Assembly: GCA_021831685.1 (NCBI GenBank)
Contig: JAKBMG010000175.1
Location: 1-64,000 of the forward strand
From: Bacteroidota bacterium
GTDB taxonomy: Bacteria > Bacteroidota > Ignavibacteria > Ignavibacteriales > Ignavibacteriaceae
Direction: 5' to 3'
DNA: 64,000 nucleotides
In this document: positions 36,740 through 45,422 of the stretch, in pieces
How positions within the stretch are numbered: the stretch's first letter is position 1
Layout of the letters: each line of letters begins with the position of its first letter
Notes under the pieces: model-generated
What the model saw: the letters and a program-made list of their open reading frames with translations, nothing else
Told to the model about the DNA's origin: nothing
The model's database searches: none
Made by a program: the position numbers and the translations under genes

Positions 36740-38998
36740 AGGGAGCGGCACAACCACTGATGACGGCAGCCCCAATTCTTATACAGGCACGCTAAATAAC
36801 TCCCCCACCTGGGTCAGCGGAGCCTTCATACCTGGCGGCGAAAGCTATGTCGGTGGTCTTGTTGGGTCAAGTCGTGGGATTGTAAACAACTGCTACAGCA
36901 CAGGAAATGTCAGTGGTGTTGGTGCCGCCGGACTTATGGGAGAAAATGCTGCGTGGACAGTAAGTAACTGCTATAGCACAGGAAGTGTAAGCGGCAGCAG
37001 TGTGGGAGGACTTTTAGCATTTACTATGCTACAGCCAGCAACTGCTTTTGGGATACACAAACTTCCGGTCAATCGAGAAGCGCAGCAGGCACAGGCGTGA
37101 GTGACTCTGCCATGAAGGCACAAGCTACTTTTACAAACGCCGGCTAGGACTTCACAAATGTTTGGTTCATGGCAGTTACTCACAACAGCGGCTATCCTGC
37201 TCTAATAGGTATGACACAATCCAACGCTTACGCCACCGTTTCTTCCCCAACAAACATCACCGGCATATCGGCAACATTGAGCGGGAGTGTGAGCCCGAGT
37301 AATGTAAGCACAACTGTGCGGTTCTTGTATGGAACAACTTCAGGTGTCTATACCAACAGTGTAAAAGCATCTCTAGCAACAGTGAGCGGAAGTAATACCA
37401 GCTCTGTCTCGGCTACGTTAACGGGTCTTGCCCAGACTACGACGTATTACTATTGCATATCAGGAGCGAGCGCTTCGGCAGGGTATTTTGTCAGCAATGA
37501 GAAGAGCTTTACGACTCCGTATGCCAATGCAGGAAACACGCTGAAGCTTAATCCTACAAATTCCACTTATCTTAGGACATCTCTCGTAACGACTGCAACT
37601 TCGAACTACACGATTGAAGGTTGGGTAAAATGGAATGGAGCAACCCCCGGCTCAAGTCAGCAGTTGTTTTACAATGGGAACTCAGCGTCATCCGGATATG
37701 GAGTAATTCTTCCTTACAATCACTCATACAAAGTCTCGTTCATCGCTGGCGGCAAGGGATATGATTACTCTAATTTCATATTGCCGCCCGGGCAGTGGAC
37801 TCATGTTGCACTAACATGTGACGCCAGCAATAATTTTAAAGTCTACGTAAACGGTGATAGCGTTGTGGGCGGAACAATCGCTGTTAACACGCCTGCCGGA
37901 AATTTCCATGTCGGAGGTTACGGTGGTGAATACTTTAACGGCTCAATGGAAGCGATGGATGGATTACTTCGACAGCTCCCGTTGGTGAGGCATCGTCTGC
38001 CGACACGATGAACTTTACAAGCGGAACAGCAAACTTAGGAACGGTATCGCTGACGATGGGCACACCGTTCAGCTTACCGCTACCGAGATCGAAGCTGAGC
38101 CGAATTCATCGCCTACCGGGGCTGGAGTTTTGCTGAGCAGTTGTTACTGGCAGATTACTCCCTTTGGCACACCGGGAACATTTTCGGCGAATCTGACATT
38201 TACCATTCCATCATGGTTCACCGACGCCGCAGCAGGAACGTACACTCTCTACCATAGGGAAGGCAATTCCGACGGAAGCTGGACGGCAACGGTTTCGGGT
38301 GCAGCTAACATTACCTCGACAACAATCACTTTCAACGGCGTTACGTCATTCAGCCAGTTTACGATTGGCTCGTCGGACAATGCGCTGCCTGTGGAGCTTG
38401 CATCATTCACGGCAACGGCAGAAAGGAATTCGGTGCAGTTGCAATGGAAGACAGCGACGGAGGTGAATTGCTACGGATTCGAGGTGAAGCGGTCAGCGAT
38501 CAGCAGTCAGCTTTCAGCCAATGCATCGGCTGACAGCCGAACGCTGATAGCTGGACAAAGATTAGATTTGTGAAGGGAAGCGGGAACAGCAACACACCGA
38601 AGAATTATTCCTTTGTTGATAACAATCCTTCAAGCGGCACAGTTGAATATAGACTAAAGCAGATTGACAATGATGGAAACTTTAAATACTCGCAGATAGT
38701 CACCGTGCACTCACTTCCAACAAAGTTTGAGTTGTACCAGAACTATCCCAATCCGTTTAATCCGGGTACCACGATACGGTTCGATTTGAAGGAGGCATCG
38801 AACGTAACGCTGGAGATTTACAATGTGCTTGGGCAAAGGGTGGAATATTGGAATTATGGGATGATGACTGGAGGAAGATACAACGAAATGTTTGACATGA
38901 GCAGGTTTGCGAGTGGAGTATACTTTTACCGGTTGACCACCGCCGGGAAAGACGGCGAGAAGTATGTTTCGATAAAGAAGCTGCTTTTTATGAAATAA
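36740..38998 (+). pseudogene. Decayed large T9SS-secreted protein with GLUG repeats, LamG-like domain and C-terminal sorting domain
   Basis: GLUG-like 'YVGGLVGSSRGIVNNCYSTGNVSG' and 'VSNCYSTGSVSGSSVGGLLA', frameshifts, TAG in 'NAG*DFTNVW', LamG 'YTIEGWVKWNG...WTHVALTCD', tail 'FELYQNYPNPFNPGTTIRFDL'. Confidence 0.75.
38493..38555. repeat. Palindromic insert in the T9SS pseudogene
   Basis: tcagcgatcagcagtcagctttcagcc-aatgcatc-ggctgacagccgaacgctgatagctgga, ~27-nt imperfect inverted arms. Confidence 0.65.
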
Positions 38999-39001
38999 GA
39001 C

Positions 39002-39324
39002 AAAGAATAAATATTAATCCCGAAATAATGGATGAACTCCAGTTTTCACGGGAACCCGTGTGCCTATCCAGGCATTATTTGATTATATCGAAACAGGTGA
39101 AACATTGGACGAGTTTTTAGAGAATTTTCTAACTGTAGAAAGACACCAGGTTGTTGAAGTCCTTGAGATGTCTCGTAAGACAGTCTCAACAGAAAAGTTT
39201 TTGAATGAAAATCCTGCTTGATGAAAATATTCCTACAAAAGTAACTATTCAACCTTATCTTGACAAAGTGAAGGAATTAATAATTGGTAAGACTTATGAG
39301 CAATTCAACGACGTATATTTATAA
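39002..39324 (+). pseudogene. Second, degenerate DUF433/DUF5615 pair
   Basis: Frameshifted 'NPEIM / TPVFTGTRVPIQALFDYIETGETLDEFLENFLTVERHQVVEVLE', then 39-aa 'MKILLDENIPTKV...LIIGKTYEQFNDVYL*' with internal deletion. Confidence 0.7.
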
Positions 39325-39330
39325 CCATCT

Positions 39331-42093
39331 TCAAAATCCCGGCAGCTTAAACTTCATAGTTACTTCGCCGGTTTCTTTATTTACTGTTATTCCTTTTCCT
39401 TCCGTAATTAATTCTTTGCCTGTAGCCATTTTAAATATGCCGCTTAAGAATTGCATCCCTTGATTTAAAGTCACTTCAATTTCCTGCGGTTCCGGTGTAT
39501 GCTGTTTTTCTGAATCATCTTTAGTCGAAATTATTTTCGAAGTAGCTGCGCCCTCATTGCCTGATTCAATTTTTTCATCAAGCAGTACAGTCTCCTCAAT
39601 CAACTCACCGGCATTCTCAGCTTCATTTACTATTTCTTCTTTTGTTTCTTCAAAGGACTCATCCTGCACAATTTCAGAAGCTTCGACAGGCTGAATCATT
39701 TTTTGAACTTGCTCAATAAATGTCGATCTTCCCTTAGCTGCAAAATCAACTTCCTCCGTTAAGTTTGCATTATTTAATACTGCATTGAACAAGGCTTCTT
39801 TAACAACAATACCGTTTGCGATATTATGTTCTATGCTGTTTTGTGCAACCATATTTATAGCGGTTAATTTTGGACTTACTTGCCCGATGCGGTTTATACG
39901 CCCGATCCTTTGGTTCTTTTTTGCGGGATTCCACGGCAAATCAAAATTGATAACCGTATCGGCGAACTGCAAATTTAATCCCGTGCCGCCTGCTTCGGTC
40001 GAAAGAAATACAAGCGTGTCCGGGTTATTTGCAAATTCGTCTATCAAAAAGCTTCTTTTATTTACCGGCACATCTCCCGATAGAGTAACGTATTGAATGC
40101 CGTTTGTCTTCAGCATCTTACCGATTAAATGAAGCATCGTTTTCCATTCGGAAAAGATTATTACTTTCCTTTTTCGATTTTTAATATTCAGCTTTTCTAA
40201 AAGTATAGTTTCCAATTCATCTAATTTGGGAGAGTAATTTGTTTCCTTGTCAATAAGAAAAGTTGAGTCGCATACCATCCTCATGCTGGTAAGGATTTGC
40301 TGGATACGCTGCATGTCGTAAAAGGTTTTGTGTTTCTTGTGCAGAATAGGAGCAAGTGATCTTGCAAGTCCGGCATGAATTTCTGCCTGCGCTGGATGAA
40401 GTACAACCGGTACCATCATTTCTTGAACGGCGGGCAGTTCTTTCAAAACATCTGCCTTCTCCCGCCTGATAACATAACCGGCTAATTTATTTTTTAGTTC
40501 TTGTAAATTAAAATAGCCGGTTACCATGTTCCTCTTGTCCTTATCGAAATAACAATGGTTCATTGAAAATTCCCACTGCGGCGCTAACACTTCGGGATCA
40601 ACAAAATTCATTATCGAATACAAGTCCAGCAAATTGTTTTCAAGCGGAGTTCCGGTAATTACTAAAGAATGTTTTTTGGGAATTGATTTTACAGCATGTG
40701 AAGTTTTCGTATCGTAGTTCTTTATTTTCTGCGCCTCATCAAGAATAATCATGTCTGGCGGATACTGATGAATGACGGTAATGTCCCTCATAACTGCTTC
40801 ATAATTTGCAATGATAAAAAACTCAGCGGCGCTTTTATAAATCTTCTGACGGTAGCTGCGGACGCCTTCAACTATAACTGCTTTTTCACCTGTAAACTTT
40901 TCTATTTCTTTTTTCCATTGATACTTTAATGATGCCGGACAAATTATCAACGCCTTGTTTAAGCCATAAATATCTTTTTTCAATAAAGCGACAGCAATTG
41001 CTTGAAGCGTTTTTCCAAGACCCATTTCATCTGCAATAATATTTCCTTTCTTAAATAAAGAAAACAAAATACTCTCCTTCTGGTAATCGAACAGCTTAGC
41101 TTTTATTTTTGAAAAGTCCGGTGTTATCTTTTCGCTAAGTTGTTTGAGCGATTGCGTATCAAAATATTTATCTATTTTTTCATTTACTTCCGGGCGGATT
41201 AAAATTGATTTAATCTCTCTCGCTTCATTTATAAACTTCAAGAATTCAGAATATCTTTCAGGCATGACGTACTGGCTGCCGTTTGGGAATCCTCCGAAGG
41301 AGTCCTTTGTGACATCCCGACTTTGTCGGGGAAAATATTTGTGAATTAAAGTGTCTACTTCCGGCTGAGGATTTCGTTCGTAAAAATATGTAATGTTATA
41401 ATCGTAATGAGGATCGCAATAGATTTCGACGAAAGGATAAACTTGATTAGTTAATGCTTTTGAGTTTTTATATTTCTTGTTCAAATAGTCCGACGCAAAA
41501 ATCAAATGCTTGCAGGTTCCAAGCTTGTTGGTCCTAAAATCGGGGCACGAGCAGTAGCCGCTGCCTTCTGCGAAATCTCTGATTGTAATTTCATAAGTTC
41601 TTCCTTCCTCTGTTTTGATTTTATGAAAGCCGTGAATATTTTCCGCAAGATGAATTTCAAATTTTTCCTTGGCGGCTTTTTCCTGTCTTTCTTTCAATAC
41701 CCGTTTTATCATTTCTTTTTTTGTGTACTTACTGCTTACAGATGACACTTTATTTTTTCCGTCGTCAAATTTAATTCTAAGCATAATAAGCGCAGCAGCA
41801 GAGTGCGGGCAGCAATCAAAATGTGAATCGCAATTACATTGAATTGACAGCTCGCCTCGCTTGAAATTAGATCTTTCGTTCGGCGAAGAAGTCTTCTTTT
41901 CAGACGGCGAAATTGTTACATGAAAATCATCAAACCGGTCTTCAACAATAAAATTAAATTTATTGCCTGACTCGCTTGTTAGAGTACACATTTCATTATC
42001 GATCAAACTTTGTCCTCTGCGAAAAACCGGTTCGGATTTAACATAATTTTCTTTGATTTCAAGTATATCTGGTACGGGAAAATCGAATTTCAT
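39331..42093 (-). CDS. SNF2/SWI2-family helicase with N-terminal SWIM zinc fingers
   Basis: SWIM-like 'CNCDSHFDCCPHSAAALIML' and 'CSCPDFRTNKLGTCKHLIFA'; 'IIADEMGLGKTLQAIAVA', 'ILDEAQKIKN', 'STEAGGTGLNLQFADTVINFDLPWNPAKKNQRIGRINRIGQ'. ORF track opens at 42141. Confidence 0.92.
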   Translation of the reverse strand: MKFDFPVPDILEIKENYVKSEPVFRRGQSLIDNEMCTLTSESGNKFNFIVEDRFDDFHVTISPSEKKTSSPNERSNFKRGELSIQCNCDSHFDCCPHSAAALIMLRIKFDDGKNKVSSVSSKYTKKEMIKRVLKERQEKAAKEKFEIHLAENIHGFHKIKTEEGRTYEITIRDFAEGSGYCSCPDFRTNKLGTCKHLIFASDYLNKKYKNSKALTNQVYPFVEIYCDPHYDYNITYFYERNPQPEVDTLIHKYFPRQSRDVTKDSFGGFPNGSQYVMPERYSEFLKFINEAREIKSILIRPEVNEKIDKYFDTQSLKQLSEKITPDFSKIKAKLFDYQKESILFSLFKKGNIIADEMGLGKTLQAIAVALLKKDIYGLNKALIICPASLKYQWKKEIEKFTGEKAVIVEGVRSYRQKIYKSAAEFFIIANYEAVMRDITVIHQYPPDMIILDEAQKIKNYDTKTSHAVKSIPKKHSLVITGTPLENNLLDLYSIMNFVDPEVLAPQWEFSMNHCYFDKDKRNMVTGYFNLQELKNKLAGYVIRREKADVLKELPAVQEMMVPVVLHPAQAEIHAGLARSLAPILHKKHKTFYDMQRIQQILTSMRMVCDSTFLIDKETNYSPKLDELETILLEKLNIKNRKRKVIIFSEWKTMLHLIGKMLKTNGIQYVTLSGDVPVNKRSFLIDEFANNPDTLVFLSTEAGGTGLNLQFADTVINFDLPWNPAKKNQRIGRINRIGQVSPKLTAINMVAQNSIEHNIANGIVVKEALFNAVLNNANLTEEVDFAAKGRSTFIEQVQKMIQPVEASEIVQDESFEETKEEIVNEAENAGELIEETVLLDEKIESGNEGAATSKIISTKDDSEKQHTPEPQEIEVTLNQGMQFLSGIFKMATGKELITEGKGITVNKETGEVTMKFKLPGF
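41286..41331. repeat. Palindromic insert within the SNF2 helicase coding sequence
   Basis: ggaatcctccgaaggagtcc (imperfect palindrome) then tcccgac-ttt-gtcggga; encodes RQSRDVTKDSFGGFPN. Confidence 0.6.
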
Positions 42094-42221
42094 ATTTGCG
42101 CCTTTGTTGAAAATAACTGATGTCTGCTTTCTGAAAGGCAAAATTAAGTCTTCAGTAATAAGTAATCAATAACGGTTGATAGAAATAATAATTACTGTTC
42201 CTCTCAAGAAATAAGGAATCA

Positions 42222-42643
42222 TTATGAAAACTCTAATTACAGATGATCATTCTGTTGCTATGGTTCCCTCGTCACCATATTTACTTACTGTATTCACGAA
42301 ATATCCATCACTCCAAGATTCTCCTCCCCACAATTGCTTCTTTACTTCTGGATGCTTTCTGAATATCTCTCTGGCTGTTATACTTTTCAATATTGTTACA
42401 TATTTGTGTCGGACTATATTTGGGAACTGAGTACAATAGAAAATGAACATGTGCTGTATCTGTACCTATTTCTAAAAAATATATCGGATAACGTTTTGTG
42501 ATTTCTAAACAAATTGCTTCTAATGTCTCATCTACTTCTTGACTAAATACTATCCTTCTATATTTTGCCGGTAGTACTATATGATATATCAAGACTGACA
42601 CATTATGTGATTTATGTATGTATTCACTTTTTGACATACACAA
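42222..42643 (-). pseudogene. Frameshifted IS200/IS605 TnpA transposase
   Basis: Frame 1 'YHIVLPAKYRRIVFS...GTDTAHVHFLLYSVPKYSPTQICNNIEK' and frame 2 'KSITAREIFRKHPEVKKQLWGGESWSDGYFVNTVSKYGDE'. Confidence 0.85.
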
Positions 42644-42654
42644 ATATACATCTT

Positions 42655-42668
42655 CGCCGCAAGCGGCG
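42655..42668. repeat. Terminal hairpin of the IS200-like element
   Basis: CGCCGC-AA-GCGGCG followed by ggggaattta, just upstream of the tnpA start. Confidence 0.6.
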
Positions 42669-43121
42669 GGGAATTTACCCTAAGAGATTAAAGCCGTTAA
42701 ACATCGAGCAGGTGGTAAAGGCTCAAGATGAAATTAGAAAAACACTCGCTTCGTTTGTTGGAGTTAGTTCAGGAGTAAATACTTTCTTAACCGAGCGAAT
42801 GGAAGAAACACTTTCCGGTAATTGTGTCTGCCAGGTTTCAAAAGATATGGACGACAGACCCTTATCAGTTCCTAAAAATTTAAAGCTGGTGGATTATTAC
42901 TTCTTTCATACTACTATAACTTTTCCCGCCGATCTTTTTTCAAAGCATTTATCTCCATCAAATTTAAGATCATCAACCGAAGATTACATTTTCTTAAAAG
43001 CGGCAAATTCAACGGTGTTGCTTGTTTAAAAATATTTTCTATAAATAATTAATTCCGATAGCCATAGGGATTATGAAATCCTAATCCCGTTAGGAATGAT
43101 ATATAAAATTCTTTTTATAAA

Positions 43122-43278
43122 TGAGTCCACTTCTAAAAAGCCGAAATACTCTAAATGTCATTCCCTCTGCAGAGGCAGAAAAGCGGGAATCTATTCCATA
43201 TTAAAAGGTTTTTGGATCCCCATTCCCCACTTTCGTGAGGACAAGTTTCATGGAAATTATTTTTTTAGAGTGGACTCA
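43122..43278. repeat. MITE-like element copy 2, inverted relative to copy 1
   Basis: tgagtccacttctaaaaag ... ttttttagagtggactca; the reverse complement shares atccaaaaacc, ggaatagattcccgctt and tttcggctttttaga with copy 1. Confidence 0.75.
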
Positions 43279-43404
43279 TTTATAGTATTTAGATTAATTA
43301 GCAAACAGTCATTTTGGCAAAGCAAATAATTTTAGCAGCTTGTCTTAGTTTACTTAATTTTTTATAAATTTGTTTTATATTAAATAAAGCATAAAAGTAA
43401 AGTT

Positions 43405-45402
43405 ATGAATAAAAAGACTTGCATTAATTTTCTCGTTATTTTTTTCCTATCAGGATTAGCTTCGGCTTTCGCTCAAGAGAAAGGTGGTTATGACCCCAGG
43501 AAAGTTTTCGATCCTTTATTCGACAGTTCTCCCGGGACTGTTTATAGAAGCGGAAGCGGTATACCGGGTCCAATGTATTGGCAAAATAGAGCGGATTACA
43601 AAATTCATGCACAACTTGATGAAAAGAATAATTCGCTATCCGGTAATGAAGAAATTATTTATACAAATAACAGCCCGGACAATTTGGATTTTCTTTGGTT
43701 GCAGCTCGATCAAAATCAATTAATAAAAAATTCACGCGGAGAATTGACTTCATCACCTCCCTCAAATATTCCCGACAGATTTTTCGGCGGCTACAATATT
43801 ACGTCTGTAGAAGTTCAATTACACGGGAAAAAATTCAAAGCCATTTATTTAATTACAGACACAAGGATGCAAATAAGATTACCGGATGCTGTTAAACCGC
43901 ACGGTGATAAAATCTTAATTTACATAGATTATTCATTCCCAATTCCCCCGCCTAATTATGGACGCTGCGGTTATTTAGAAACCAAAAATGGAAAAATATT
44001 TGAGCTTGCTCAGTGGTATCCCCGGATGGCTGTCTATGATGACATAAAAGGATGGAATAATCTTCCCTTTTTGGGATCTGGCGAGTTCTATCTTGATTAC
44101 GGAAATTATGATGTTTACCTAAATGTTCCCTGGAATGAAATAGTTGTTGCCCCCGGTGAACTTCAAAATCCGGATGATGTCTTGACTAAAGAAGAAATCA
44201 TGCGGTTAAAAGAAGCCAGGAATAGTAATAAAACTGTATTTGTTAGAACAGCAAATGAGATTACCAATCCTCGTACGCGCCCTGTCGATAAAGGCAGGTT
44301 AACATGGCACTTTAAGATGAATAATACTCGTGACTTTTCATGGGCTTCATCCAGAGCTTTTATATGGGATGCAGCAAGGATAAATCTTCCGAGCGGTAAA
44401 AAAATATTAGCTATGTCTGTGTATCCAATAGAAAGCAGTGGAATAGATGCATGGAGCCGTTCAACTGAATTTGCTAAAAACAGTATTGAAATTTTTTCAA
44501 AGGATTGGTTTGAATATCCATATCCTACCGCAATAAACGTTGCCGGACCTGTCGGGGGGATGGAATATCCCGGAATTGTTTTTTGTCATTGGAAGGCTAC
44601 CGGGAAAACTCTTTGGATCGTTACCAATCATGAACTTGGACACAATTGGTTTCCGATGATTGTCGGCTCAAATGAAAGAGAAAATGCTTGGATGGATGAA
44701 GGCTTTAATACGTTCATAGATATTTATGCTTCGAACGAATTTAACAATGGAGAATTTGCGCCAAAGCGCGACGGAGAATATGCCCCTAAAGGCGGAAACC
44801 CTGCCCGAGAGATTGTTCCTTATCTTTTAAGTAAAGATTCCCAACCAATCTTAACTTTTGCAGACGCAATTCCGGGAAGATTTGTTCATACGCTTGAATA
44901 TTATAAAACCGCACTTGGTCTTGTAATGCTAAGAGAATTTGTTTTAGGGAAGGAAAGATTTGACTATGCTTTTAGAAATTATATTAAAAACTGGGCATAC
45001 AAACATCCTTCGCCATTAGACTTTTTTAGAGCAATGAATAACGGTGCTGGTGAAAATTTAAATTGGTTTTGGAAAGAATGGTTCGTAAAGAAATGGACTC
45101 TTGACCAAACCGTAGACAGCGTTAAATATGTTGATAATGACCCTTCAAAAGGCAGTTTAATTACAATTGAGAATAAGAACGAAATGGTAATGCCTGTAGA
45201 AGTTGAAGTAAAAGAATCAAACGGAAACTCTGGCATGATGAAATTGCCCGTTGAGATTTGGGAACGTACAGGATTATCAACTTTCAAATATAATTCAACA
45301 AGTAAAATTGATTCCGTAATAATTGATCCGGATCAAAAGTTACCGGATGTAAACCCAGGAAATAATTTTTGGCCTTCAAAATCTAACGATGGTGGGAAAT
45401 AA
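43405..45402 (+). CDS. M1-family metallopeptidase
   Basis: '[37 protein letters not shown]'; upstream '[10 protein letters not shown]'. Confidence 0.92.
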   Translation: MNKKTCINFLVIFFLSGLASAFAQEKGGYDPRKVFDPLFDSSPGTVYRSGSGIPGPMYWQNRADYKIHAQLDEKNNSLSGNEEIIYTNNSPDNLDFLWLQLDQNQLIKNSRGELTSSPPSNIPDRFFGGYNITSVEVQLHGKKFKAIYLITDTRMQIRLPDAVKPHGDKILIYIDYSFPIPPPNYGRCGYLETKNGKIFELAQWYPRMAVYDDIKGWNNLPFLGSGEFYLDYGNYDVYLNVPWNEIVVAPGELQNPDDVLTKEEIMRLKEARNSNKTVFVRTANEITNPRTRPVDKGRLTWHFKMNNTRDFSWASSRAFIWDAARINLPSGKKILAMSVYPIESSGIDAWSRSTEFAKNSIEIFSKDWFEYPYPTAINVAGPVGGMEYPGIVFCHWKATGKTLWIVTNHELGHNWFPMIVGSNERENAWMDEGFNTFIDIYASNEFNNGEFAPKRDGEYAPKGGNPAREIVPYLLSKDSQPILTFADAIPGRFVHTLEYYKTALGLVMLREFVLGKERFDYAFRNYIKNWAYKHPSPLDFFRAMNNGAGENLNWFWKEWFVKKWTLDQTVDSVKYVDNDPSKGSLITIENKNEMVMPVEVEVKESNGNSGMMKLPVEIWERTGLSTFKYNSTSKIDSVIIDPDQKLPDVNPGNNFWPSKSNDGGK

Positions 45403-45422
45403 GAAAACTATTGGATTAGTAT

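Noticed and set aside
39037-39055. CACGGGAACCCGTG palindrome in the DUF433 remnant
   Set aside because: Corresponds to the conserved FTGTRVP family motif, so it is coding rather than an inserted element.
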